Positions 8,983 to 16,884 of a stretch of 59,159 nucleotides of DNA are shown here, in pieces. Position 1 is the stretch's first letter. Each line of letters opens with the position of its first letter. The notes below the pieces were generated by a model. It worked only from the letters and a program-made list of their open reading frames with translations. It was not told the DNA's origin and ran no database searches. Source of the stretch: Thermoplasmata archaeon (lineage in GTDB: Archaea; Thermoplasmatota; Thermoplasmata; Lutacidiplasmatales; UBA184); NCBI GenBank assembly GCA_021790425.1, contig JAJYEA010000009.1, positions 1-59,159 of the forward strand, read 5' to 3'. Made by a program: the position numbers and the translations under genes.

Positions 8983-10382
8983 CCGCTCTCCCCCCCTTCG
9001 ATGGAAAGGAACGTCAGGAGGTCGTAGCGCGTGAGGAGACCGACGAAACCCGCCTGGCCCTCGTCCTGGACGAGCACGGCGGTCGCCTCCTTGAGCGCGG
9101 CCATCAGCTCGGGGAGCGAGGCCGAGCGGCGAAGCACCGGGAAGGGCGGATCGAGGAGCTGTTGGATAGTGCGGTCCTGCATGCTCGCGTCGCGGATCAC
9201 CTCGCGCATGAGGGTGTCCTCGGCGATGCTCCCCTTGACCTCTGCCCCATCGATGACGGGCATCTGCGAGAGGTTCTTCTTCCGGAGCAGTTCCAGGGCC
9301 GCCCGCACCGTCGTAGTAGAGGGAGCGGAGAGGAGCGCGGGCTGGAAGTCCTTCACGGCGAGGATATCGGCCACCCGGGCGGTCTCGTCGATGAACCCGT
9401 TCTCTCGCATCCACTCGTCGGAGTAGAACTTGGAGAGGTAGCGGTCCCCGGAGTCGGGGAGGATGACGACGATGTTCGCATCGTCGGGGGGACGGTGGGC
9501 GTCGGCCCACTGCAAGGCCCCGGCCACGGCCGACCCGGAGGAACCGCCCACGAAGAGCCCCTCCTCGCGGGCGATGCGCCGGGCCATCTGGAACGACTCC
9601 CGGTCATCGACCGTGACGAAATCGGTGACGTACTCGAACTGGAAGGTCTTCGGGATCATGTCCTCCCCGATGCCCTCCACCTTGTACGGAACCGCCTTGG
9701 AGAGTTCGTGGGTCCGGTGGTAGTGCGCCAACACGGAGCCCTTCGGGTCCACGGCCACGATCCTCGTCGAGGGGCTCTTCTCGTGGAAGTACCGCCCGAT
9801 CCCGCTCACGGTCCCCCCCGTGCCGCTCGCGATCACGATGGCATGGACATCCGTTCCGAGGGCTTCGAAGATCTCCGGGGCCGTAGTACGGTAGTGGGCC
9901 TCCGGGTTCATCGCGTTCTCGTACTGGTTCGGGTAGTAGGACAGGGGGATCTCGTTCGCAAGGCGCCGTGCCACGGAGTAGTTGCTGAGGGGGCTCTCCG
10001 GGGGGACCGCGGTCGGGGTGATGACCACCCGGGCGCCGTAGGCCCGGAGCAGGCGGATCTTCTCCGTGCTCATCTTGTCGGGCATCACCACGATGAGCCG
10101 GTAACCCTTCACCGCCGCGATCATCGCGAGGCCCACGCCGGTGTTCCCGCTGGTGGCCTCGATGATGGTGCCTCCGGGCTTGAGCCACCCCTCCTCCTCG
10201 GCCCTCTCGATCATGAGGGGACCGATCCGGTCCTTGACGGATCCGCCCGGGTTGAGGAACTCGGTCTTCCCGTAGAGCTTGAACGGGAGCCCGCGCCCGA
10301 TCTTCCCAAGCGCCACCAGCGGTTGGTGACCGATGAGATCGAGGACGTTCCGGGCGATTCCGTGGGAGACCGGCATACGCAT
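8979..10382 (-). CDS. Cystathionine beta-synthase / cysteine synthase with CBS domains
   Basis: 467 residues. Fold-type II PLP enzyme with PLP lysine in NPGGSVKDR (Lys50), the substrate loop TSGNTG, and the phosphate-binding loop SGTGGT. A C-terminal pair of CBS domains (about residues 330-467) makes it longer than plain cysteine synthase. It would join serine and homocysteine, or O-acetylserine/serine and sulfide. The CBS-domain pair suggests allosteric control by an adenosyl ligand, as known for the family. First gene of the operon, with a TATA element about 23 bases upstream, so probably leaderless. ATG codons at 10382 and 10376 are both possible. Confidence 0.93.
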   Translation of the reverse strand: MRMPVSHGIARNVLDLIGHQPLVALGKIGRGLPFKLYGKTEFLNPGGSVKDRIGPLMIERAEEEGWLKPGGTIIEATSGNTGVGLAMIAAVKGYRLIVVMPDKMSTEKIRLLRAYGARVVITPTAVPPESPLSNYSVARRLANEIPLSYYPNQYENAMNPEAHYRTTAPEIFEALGTDVHAIVIASGTGGTVSGIGRYFHEKSPSTRIVAVDPKGSVLAHYHRTHELSKAVPYKVEGIGEDMIPKTFQFEYVTDFVTVDDRESFQMARRIAREEGLFVGGSSGSAVAGALQWADAHRPPDDANIVVILPDSGDRYLSKFYSDEWMRENGFIDETARVADILAVKDFQPALLSAPSTTTVRAALELLRKKNLSQMPVIDGAEVKGSIAEDTLMREVIRDASMQDRTIQQLLDPPFPVLRRSASLPELMAALKEATAVLVQDEGQAGFVGLLTRYDLLTFLSIEGGESG

Positions 10383-10402
10383 TTCCCACTATGGCCCCGT
10401 GC

Positions 10403-10408
10403 TTATAA
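10403..10408 (-). promoter_or_regulatory. TATA element of the cysteine operon
   Basis: TTATAA centred about 24 bases before the CBS start. The spacing predicts transcription starting at or next to the start codon, i.e. a leaderless mRNA. Confidence 0.55.
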
Positions 10409-10534
10409 CGGGGAGCGGAGGCGGCAGAAGGGAAGGAATGCTTTCGGGGAGAACGCGGGTCATCAATTGACTGATTCGGCGTGGCGAAAGTGAGCTTACA
10501 AAGAGTTGGAACGAGCCCTTGGAACCAACATATG

Positions 10535-10545
10535 AAAGATATACC
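10535..10545 (+). promoter_or_regulatory. TATA element of the respiratory cluster
   Basis: GAAAGATATAC in a locally AT-rich island, about 32 bases before ATG 10573. It supports ATG 10573 as the start over the upstream TTG at 10519, because the TTG start would place this element inside the coding region. Confidence 0.5.
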
Positions 10546-10572
10546 CGCGAGCCCACCACGCGCCGAGAACCC

Positions 10573-11232
10573 ATGGCGAAGTCCGAAAGCACCGAGTCCC
10601 AGTCGAGCGAGTCCCCCGCGAAACCACGCCGCACGCCGAGCATCAGCGGCCAGATGATCTCTTGGGGGGTCATCCTGATCGTCGTCACGGGCATCGTTGC
10701 GTGGTTCGCTTTCGCCGCGGCCTACGGCGTGGGCGTCGGCAACCCCTCCTCGTCGTCCGGGAATGGGAACGGGAACTCGAACTCGGGTGGCGGCGGTCCG
10801 GACTACGTCTACCTCGCCGTCAACGCGAACCCTGACCGCAACCAGTCCACGGACCAGTTCACCCCGGGCAACTTCACCGTCCCGGCCCATACCCTCCTGA
10901 TCTTCACCATCACGAACTACGACAACGGGCAGAACGTCGTGCCCACGGTGGACACCAAGGTCAACGGGACCGTCCACAACCTGATCTACGTGAACGGGAG
11001 CGCGACCGGGATCTCGAGCGTGACCACGCCCATCGCCCACACCTTCACGATCATGAGTACCGGGTTCAACATCCCGCTCCCGTCCGCGGGACCCGTCTCC
11101 CCTTCGGTCGTGACCTTCGAGGCCTACTTCAACGACACCGGCACGTTCACCTGGCAGTGCATGGCGCAGTGTGACCCGTGGTCCATGGGGGCGGCGGGAT
11201 ACATGACGGGCACCGTCACCGTGGTCTCGTAA
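10573..11232 (+). CDS. Membrane-anchored cupredoxin, CuA/subunit II-like
   Basis: 219 residues from ATG 10573. A basic N-terminus is followed by one membrane anchor (about residues 28-50), a Gly/Asn/Ser linker, and an extracytoplasmic cupredoxin domain. Metal-ligand candidates are a His in the strand AHTFTI and the C-terminal loop GTFTWQCMAQCDPWSM. The Cys-x3-Cys spacing is that of the binuclear CuA site of oxidase subunit II, but the usual His three residues after the second Cys is Ser here, with Met residues nearby. Lying just upstream of Rieske and cytochrome b, it may be the electron carrier or acceptor replacing cytochrome c. A mononuclear type I site is the alternative. Confidence 0.75.
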   Translation: MAKSESTESQSSESPAKPRRTPSISGQMISWGVILIVVTGIVAWFAFAAAYGVGVGNPSSSSGNGNGNSNSGGGGPDYVYLAVNANPDRNQSTDQFTPGNFTVPAHTLLIFTITNYDNGQNVVPTVDTKVNGTVHNLIYVNGSATGISSVTTPIAHTFTIMSTGFNIPLPSAGPVSPSVVTFEAYFNDTGTFTWQCMAQCDPWSMGAAGYMTGTVTVVS

Positions 11233-11252
11233 GAGGACATCTTCCCGACCCC

Positions 11253-11678
11253 ATGACGTCCCACGCACCGCTCAGGTCGAGCGACGCTCGACGGACTCCG
11301 GGCCAGCCCTCCGGCGGACGATGGATGATCGCCCTGGCCGCGGGCATCGTGATCCTCGCGGTCGCGCTTCCGCTGGGAGCCCAGGCAGGGATCGGCCTCG
11401 CGGCCGGTGCGTCCCCCGGCAAGCTACCGGGAACACTCGAGTTCAGGGGAGTCTCCAACGCCTCCTGCCCCTCCGGGACCACCTTCACGCTCGGGCCGCT
11501 GAGCGTGGACTGCTTCCAGGTCCTCAACCTCGCCGAGGTGGGGGCGCTCCTGACGAGCATCGCGATCAGCATCTACGTCTACTGGGGCTCGGACCGGGCC
11601 GAACTGCCCGGCGACTCCGCCGTGGTACCCGTGACCTCGGCCGAGCAAGAGGAGCTCCGCGCTCCGAGGGTCCCATGA
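11253..11678 (+). CDS. Small two-helix membrane protein of the Rieske/cyt b cluster
   Basis: 141 residues, family not recognised. Two hydrophobic helices are visible (about residues 25-50 and 95-112), with an external loop holding two Cys residues (NASCPSGT and VDCFQ) that could form a disulfide. The ATG at 11253 lies 20 bases after the cupredoxin gene, and the stop overlaps the Rieske ATG (ATGA). Position suggests an accessory subunit of the cytochrome b complex; this is inference only. Confidence 0.7.
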   Translation: MTSHAPLRSSDARRTPGQPSGGRWMIALAAGIVILAVALPLGAQAGIGLAAGASPGKLPGTLEFRGVSNASCPSGTTFTLGPLSVDCFQVLNLAEVGALLTSIAISIYVYWGSDRAELPGDSAVVPVTSAEQEELRAPRVP

Positions 11679-12499
11679 ACCTCACCGTCTTCGAAGAGGC
11701 ACCGGTCCCGGCCTACCGGAACCCGATCTGGCGCCCGTCCACGGGGTCCGTCCCGGGGCTCGTCCGCCGGCGACCCACCGCGCTCGCGGCCGGGGCCCCC
11801 GAAGCGGACGTGGACCACGCGAAGCGCAACTCGCTCAAGCTCATGGCCGTGGGCGCCCTCGTCATCGGGGGAGCGGCCGCGGGAGGTGCGGGAGCGCTGA
11901 ACATCCTGACCCCGCCGATGGCCGGGGCCTCCTCCTATCCCCGGGTCCAGCTGCTCTACGAGGACGGCTCGCCGGTGGTGGCGTCGCAGTACAAATACAC
12001 CTACAAGGACAACGGGCAGGTCATCTTTGACTACCCGCTCACGAACGAGCCCAACATGCTCCTCAACATCGGCACGCTCGGCTCGCCGTCGCCGCAGAAC
12101 CCCATCGCCAAGGGGGACGGGACCTACATGGTGGCCTACTCCGCCCTCTGTCAGCACCTCGGGTGCGTCCCACCCTACGTCTCGTACTACCCTCCGGGCC
12201 AGTGCGGCTCGTTCAACGGCGGGCAGGCGATCATCCACTGCGTCTGCCACGGGTCGACCTACGACCCCTGCGTGAAGGACAGCTCGAACGGTGGCGGCGC
12301 CAAGGTGCTCACCGGACCGACGGTGCTGCCCCTCCCCCAGGTGTTGCTGGAGACCGACTCGAGCGGCAACATCTACGCGGTCGGCATGATCGGCCCCGCC
12401 GTGAAAGGTCACACCAACACGCTTTCGGGAGGGACCGCGGTCACCTCTCCTGCGCGGCTTTCCCCGGTGGAAACCCCCACCCAGAGTTGCCCCACATGA
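11675..12499 (+). CDS. Rieske iron-sulfur protein
   Basis: 274 residues. One membrane anchor near residues 50-70 after a positively charged segment (DHAKRNSLK), then the Rieske domain. Box I CQHLGC gives Cys159 and His161; box II CVCHGS gives Cys189 and His192, the four [2Fe-2S] ligands. Cys164 and Cys191 match the conserved disulfide pair. The insert between the boxes is somewhat long and carries one further Cys (PPGQCGSF). It overlaps cytochrome b by ATGA, so the two subunits are probably translationally coupled. Acts outside the membrane in quinol oxidation. Confidence 0.96.
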   Translation: MNLTVFEEAPVPAYRNPIWRPSTGSVPGLVRRRPTALAAGAPEADVDHAKRNSLKLMAVGALVIGGAAAGGAGALNILTPPMAGASSYPRVQLLYEDGSPVVASQYKYTYKDNGQVIFDYPLTNEPNMLLNIGTLGSPSPQNPIAKGDGTYMVAYSALCQHLGCVPPYVSYYPPGQCGSFNGGQAIIHCVCHGSTYDPCVKDSSNGGGAKVLTGPTVLPLPQVLLETDSSGNIYAVGMIGPAVKGHTNTLSGGTAVTSPARLSPVETPTQSCPT

Positions 12500-13908
12500 C
12501 GACACCAACGGACCCCTCCGGAGCCTCCGCCGGCGCCCACCCCTCCGAGGTGCCGCTCCCGTTCTTCCAGGTGTTCCTCGACCGTACCTGGGCGTTCGTG
12601 GACCGACGCATCCGCACCGACAAGTGGGCCCTGCGCCCCCAGCCCGACTTCTCCTTCTCCCCGGCCTACTGGACGGGAGGGCTCGTGCTGGCCGTCTTCC
12701 TCCTCCAGGTGGTGAGCGGCCTGATCCTCATCCTCTACTACGTTCCCTCGACCTCCCCCGCCGCCGCGGGAGGGGTCTACATCGCGGGAGCCCCGATGGC
12801 CTGGGCCTCCACGTACTACATCATCCATCAGGTACCGCTAGGCTCCCTCATACTGACGACCCACCTCTACGGTGCCTACGCCGTGCTCTTCCTCGCCTTC
12901 GTGCACTTCTTCCGGGGATACTACACCGGGGTCTACAAGCGGCCCCGCGAGTTCACCTGGATGATCGGGACGATGCTCCTGGTCGGGATGCTCGGCATGG
13001 GATTCACGGGCTACCTACTGCCCTACACCGCCCTGTCGGTCGGGGCGACGGACGTGGGGCTGGTGCTCGCCACCTCGATACCCACCATGGGGCCGATCAT
13101 CGCCCCCGTGATCCTGGGCAACGGGACCTCCCAGGCCCTGCTCTCCCGGATGTTCGGACTGCACGTCGTGGTGATCCCGCTGATGCTGGCCGCGCTCCTC
13201 TACGCCCACCTCTCGCTCTTCGAGATCCACGGGATCGCCCCGCGGGCCTCGAGCGACCCGGACGCGAAGCGGGAGCTGACGGAGAAGGACGATCACCGCA
13301 TGGGCCCCTTCTTCCCGAACGTTTTCCTTTACATGACCAAGTGGGCCTTGCTCTGCGGCGGCGCGCTCCTCGCGATCGCCGCGTTCTTCCCCTGGGCCCT
13401 CCCCACCTACTACGGGTCCCCCCAGAGCGGAGGCGTCTCCCCGGAACCCGACTGGTACTTCCTCTGGCTCTACAAGCTGCTCGACTTCTGCCAGACGACC
13501 GGGACCACCTGCCAGGTGATCTCGCCGCTGTTCGGGGTCGCCCTCGTCACCGGGATCCTGATCTTCATCCTCCTGCTCCCCTGGATCGACCGGCACCCGC
13601 TGACATCGCAGCGGACCCATCCGCGAGACCGCCCGATCCTGCTCATCGTCGGGAACTGCCTGCTCAGCCTGTTTATCGTGCTCACGGTCTGGGGAGGAGT
13701 CCTCCCCGGCGTGGAGGTCCCCGTGGCGATGTACGCGGCCTACCTGGGAGCCCTGCTCGCGGTCAACGTGGCGGTCGTCGTCCCCCTGTACCTCCGCTAC
13801 CGGCGGAGCTACGCCCGGCGCATGCGTGCCCGGGAAGGGAGCGGGTTCGAGGGCGTGGAACCCTCCGAGCCGGCCCCGGCCGTTCCGGGAGGTGCCGTCG
13901 ATGGTTGA
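12496..13908 (+). CDS. Cytochrome b of a bc1/b6f-type complex
   Basis: 470 residues, fused N- and C-terminal cytochrome b parts. Haem ligands can be placed exactly: His123 and His137 in helix B, His223 and His238 in helix D. The helix-D pair has 14 residues between them, the spacing known for b6f-type and many archaeal/Gram-positive cytochromes rather than 13 as in mitochondrial bc1. The quinol-site PEWY motif appears as PDWY near residue 318. With the Rieske protein it forms a quinol oxidase module, but no cytochrome c1 gene is present in the window. Confidence 0.96.
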   Translation: MTTPTDPSGASAGAHPSEVPLPFFQVFLDRTWAFVDRRIRTDKWALRPQPDFSFSPAYWTGGLVLAVFLLQVVSGLILILYYVPSTSPAAAGGVYIAGAPMAWASTYYIIHQVPLGSLILTTHLYGAYAVLFLAFVHFFRGYYTGVYKRPREFTWMIGTMLLVGMLGMGFTGYLLPYTALSVGATDVGLVLATSIPTMGPIIAPVILGNGTSQALLSRMFGLHVVVIPLMLAALLYAHLSLFEIHGIAPRASSDPDAKRELTEKDDHRMGPFFPNVFLYMTKWALLCGGALLAIAAFFPWALPTYYGSPQSGGVSPEPDWYFLWLYKLLDFCQTTGTTCQVISPLFGVALVTGILIFILLLPWIDRHPLTSQRTHPRDRPILLIVGNCLLSLFIVLTVWGGVLPGVEVPVAMYAAYLGALLAVNVAVVVPLYLRYRRSYARRMRAREGSGFEGVEPSEPAPAVPGGAVDG

Positions 13909-13950
13909 ATTCCCCTCCGGGGACCGGACGCCCCGTGCCCAGGTGACCCC

Positions 13951-14298
13951 ATGATCGAGCTCGCTTCCTTCTGGCCCCTCGCCGCCGGAACCGTACTGCT
14001 CCTCCTCGCGGCAGGGCTGGTGGCGCACCCCTGGCTCCCACCGTTCCGGACACAGGACCCGGTGGCGGCCTACGCGCGGCGACTGAACTTCTACACCTTC
14101 GCGATGGTCCTACTGCTCGCCAGCGTGGCGCTGGTCGCGTTCTTTGCCGTGACCCTCCACAAGCTGTCCGTGCCCTGGGAGGAGGAGGCGTTCGGCCTCT
14201 CCGTCGCCCTCATGCTGGTCACCTTCGCCCTGATCTTCCACATCTTGGAGCTCTCGTACCGGGACCGGGCGATCGCCACCCGGCGACGGACGGTCTGA
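13951..14298 (+). CDS. Three-helix membrane protein, unknown
   Basis: 115 residues, almost entirely membrane: helices about residues 8-26, 48-68 and 80-98, with a basic C-terminus. Family not recognised. Same strand as cytochrome b, 42 bases downstream, so probably the same transcript. It may be a small subunit of the quinol-oxidising complex. Confidence 0.7.
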   Translation: MIELASFWPLAAGTVLLLLAAGLVAHPWLPPFRTQDPVAAYARRLNFYTFAMVLLLASVALVAFFAVTLHKLSVPWEEEAFGLSVALMLVTFALIFHILELSYRDRAIATRRRTV

Positions 14299-14397
14299 GC
14301 GCCTTCTCGCGGTCATGCGGCCTTCCCAGACAGGGAATTCCCGGGGAACCGGGCGGGTTCCCTGGGGGGGAGCGCCCGCGGACGAAGGGCACCGGCC

Positions 14398-14730
14398 ATG
14401 ACGAGCTTCCCGGAGATCTGGTACCTCCAGGCCATCATGGTCTTCGTCATGGCCCTCGGAGGGATCATCAGCTACTACTCGCTCCTGGCCGCGCGACACT
14501 CCGGTCAGCGGTCCCCGCTCCACTTCGGCCTCGGATTCCTCTCGGTCTCCGTCGGTGCGGGGGCCGCCGGGGTCATCTACGAGGTGCTTGCCGGCGACCT
14601 GCTGACGGCGTGGGTGGTCTGCTCCGGGGTCATGATGGTGGGGTTCATCCTGATCCTCCTCGCCCTCTGTGAGGGGGGCCCCTACCCGAGCAAGGAACTC
14701 GAGCCGGAAGAGAGCCGGGAGCCGAAGTAG
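14398..14730 (+). CDS. Small three-helix membrane protein (DUF7521-like pattern)
   Basis: 110 residues with three helices. The pattern GGIISYYSLLAARHSG followed by FGLGFLSVSVGAGAAGV resembles the small archaeal membrane family often labelled DUF7521, judged by eye. C-terminus acidic and charged. Role unknown; the start ATG at 14398 follows a 99-base gap containing a GC-rich inverted repeat. Confidence 0.6.
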   Translation: MTSFPEIWYLQAIMVFVMALGGIISYYSLLAARHSGQRSPLHFGLGFLSVSVGAGAAGVIYEVLAGDLLTAWVVCSGVMMVGFILILLALCEGGPYPSKELEPEESREPK

Positions 14731-14871
14731 CCCCGGTCGGCAACGCCGGCGTCCCGACGGGGACGCGAGGGGGGAAGGGATCCCGCGGGGAGCGTCGCAC
14801 CCTCCCGGGCTCAAGGATTATGGCCTTGCGGGCCTTCGGTTCGCCTCTCCGGCGTACGCAGGAGAGCCCAC

Positions 14872-16257
14872 ATGCTCGATCCGACGACCCAGTTCATCGT
14901 CGACCTCTTCCTCCTGATGGGGGGGGCCGTCCTCGCGGGAGAGATCGCCACCCAGCTCGGCCAGCCCGCCATGGTGGGCCAGCTCTTGATCGGGGTCGTG
15001 CTCGGTCCCACGCTCCTCGGCCCCTACTTCGGACTTACGGGTCTCACGGCCCAGCTCGGGGCCCTGCAGATCCTCGCCACGGTGTTCGTGCTCTTCATGG
15101 CGGGGCTCGAGGTCTCCCCCGAGCAGCTCTACAACATGGACCTCTCGCACGCGGCGCTGGGGGCCGGGGTGTTCTTCCTGCCCTTCCTCGCCTCGGCCGC
15201 GGTGGTCCCTCTCGTCCTCCACGGGGTCACGGTCTTCGAGGCGCTGTACATCGCGATCACGCTCTCCATCACCGCCCTGCCGGTCATGGGGCTCATGCTC
15301 GTGGAGTTCGGGCTGAGCGGCACCCGGATCGGGAAGATGCTGATGAACGTCGCCTTGGTCGGGGAGCTCCTGGCGGTGACGGTCTTCTCCATCCTCCTCA
15401 AGATGGGGACGGGCCAGGGAAATCCCTGGGTGACCCTCGGGATCGCCTTCGTCTCGGTCGCGCTCTTCATCGTGGTCATGTTCCTGATCCACAACCTCCT
15501 CCTGTTGCTGCGCAACGCGCGGCTCTGGGAGCCCCTGGTCAAGCAGTTCTCCCGGACCTGGCACTCCCGCCAGGGCAGCTTTGCCATCCTGATGGTGATG
15601 GTGGTGGGGTCGACGCTCTTCTCCCAGTTCCTCGGCCTGACCTACGTGATCGGGGCCTTCTACGCCGGCGTCCTCGTGACGCGGGAGAGCGCCGGGGCCG
15701 CGGCGCACACCTCCATCAGCAGCATATTCGACGCCATGACATGGGGGTTCTTCGTCCCGTTGTTCTTCGCGCTGGTCGGCGTCGAGATGAACCTTCACCT
15801 GATCGCGATGGTCGCCGGGCTCATCGCCTTCGTCTCGCTCCTCACCGTGGCCATCCTGTCCAAGTTCCTGGCAGGTTGGGGGCTTGCGTCCCAGTTCGGA
15901 TGGGGAGAGTCGGATGCCCGGGCGATCGGCTTCATGGTCGGCAGTCGAGGTGCGGTGGAGCTAGCCATGGCGACCATCCTGCTCACCGACGGGATCATCC
16001 AGACCGAGGCCTTCACCATCATCGCCGCGGTCGGGATCGTCGCGACGATCGTGGCCCCCATCGGGGCCATGTGGGCCTGGAAGGGAGACCCCGCCCGTTA
16101 CGCCGCCGTCGAGAAGAGCAAGTCCGAGCGACCCCCGCCCGCCATGACCTGGCTCCGCCCCGCGGCCCCGCCCCCGTTGCGGGAGCACGTCATCCCCCCG
16201 GAGGAGAAGCCACCCGCGGTCGAACCACCCCCCCTTCCTCCCCCCCGGAAGCGCTGA
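14872..16257 (+). CDS. CPA2-family cation:proton antiporter
   Basis: 461 residues with about 12 membrane helices. The helix pair GQPAMVGQLLIGVVLGPTLLG and the core segment FMAGLEVSPEQL are typical of KefB/NapA-type Na+(K+)/H+ exchangers. The C-terminal tail is short and proline-rich, without a TrkA-N domain. It would exchange cations for protons driven by the gradient built by the upstream respiratory genes. A TATA-like GGATTATGG about 50 bases upstream hints at its own promoter. Confidence 0.92.
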   Translation: MLDPTTQFIVDLFLLMGGAVLAGEIATQLGQPAMVGQLLIGVVLGPTLLGPYFGLTGLTAQLGALQILATVFVLFMAGLEVSPEQLYNMDLSHAALGAGVFFLPFLASAAVVPLVLHGVTVFEALYIAITLSITALPVMGLMLVEFGLSGTRIGKMLMNVALVGELLAVTVFSILLKMGTGQGNPWVTLGIAFVSVALFIVVMFLIHNLLLLLRNARLWEPLVKQFSRTWHSRQGSFAILMVMVVGSTLFSQFLGLTYVIGAFYAGVLVTRESAGAAAHTSISSIFDAMTWGFFVPLFFALVGVEMNLHLIAMVAGLIAFVSLLTVAILSKFLAGWGLASQFGWGESDARAIGFMVGSRGAVELAMATILLTDGIIQTEAFTIIAAVGIVATIVAPIGAMWAWKGDPARYAAVEKSKSERPPPAMTWLRPAAPPPLREHVIPPEEKPPAVEPPPLPPPRKR

Positions 16258-16326
16258 CGGCCCGCCGGTCGTTCCACCCTCGGAGCGCGGTGCGTACGTT
16301 TTGAGTCCCGGCGCCTGCTCCTGGCC

Positions 16327-16791
16327 GTGTACCGAACCCGGTATCCGTGGGAGAGCGAAGGAGAACTCTGCAAGTATTGCCTCGGATCGGGGTCCGGACT
16401 GGGCGGGAGCTGCAAGCACTGCTTCGGCCTCGGACGCACGTTCAAGGGCCAGGCCCGCGAGCCCTGCACGACGTGCAAGGGCACCGGGAAGAAGGAGGAC
16501 GGCACCCCGTGCACGAAATGCGAGGCCAAGGGATGGATCCTGGCCGCGGCGAAGAAGCGCAAGCCCTGCGGGTACTGCATGTCCAGCGGCAAGACGCTCG
16601 GCGGCGCGTGCAAGCACTGCGGGGGGACCGGATACATGGACCTCGACGAGAAGGGCCAGCCGATCGACCTCGCGCTCGGACTGAAGGCCGCCCAGGCGAA
16701 GTGCCCCTACTGCCTCGGCCTGGGGTACCGGATGCGGGGGGCCACCTGCGACGCGTGCCACGGCACGGGCATCGCCCCGTCGAAGGACTAG
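16327..16791 (+). CDS. Free-standing DnaJ-type zinc-finger protein
   Basis: 154 residues, GTG start at 16327. Eight CxxC pairs are seen (CKYC, CKHC, CTTC, CTKC, CGYC, CKHC, CPYC, CDAC), most followed by the x-G-x-G of DnaJ cysteine-rich repeats, enough for about four zinc sites. There is no J domain and no substrate-binding domain. In other systems such domains act as chaperone or thiol-exchange modules. A weak TATA-like stretch (ACGTTTTGAG, near 16296) about 27 bases upstream supports a leaderless GTG start. Exact role unknown. Confidence 0.8.
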   Translation: MYRTRYPWESEGELCKYCLGSGSGLGGSCKHCFGLGRTFKGQAREPCTTCKGTGKKEDGTPCTKCEAKGWILAAAKKRKPCGYCMSSGKTLGGACKHCGGTGYMDLDEKGQPIDLALGLKAAQAKCPYCLGLGYRMRGATCDACHGTGIAPSKD

Positions 16792-16825
16792 CCCGGTTCC
16801 GCGGACGGCCCCGCCGCGGGCCGGG
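16792..16825. terminator. GC hairpin between convergent genes
   Basis: Two nested stems (CCCGG/CCGGG and CGCGG/CCGCG) start just after the stop of the zinc-finger gene and lie between convergent genes. No T-run follows, so termination is only a possibility. Confidence 0.3.
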
Positions 16826-16884
16826 AAGTCCCCTTGCCCCGTCTCCCGCCGTTGAGATGAGGTCCGGCCGCGCTCCGCCGGAGG

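Noticed and set aside
7792-9510. Extended N-terminus for the gamma-lyase gene
   Set aside because: The extra part overlaps the CBS gene in another frame and has no family similarity; GTG 8982 fits the family and the GTGA coupling.
14298-14398. Possible small RNA in the GC-rich inverted-repeat gap
   Set aside because: Short gap within a likely operon, weak pairing and no promoter; not enough to call a gene.
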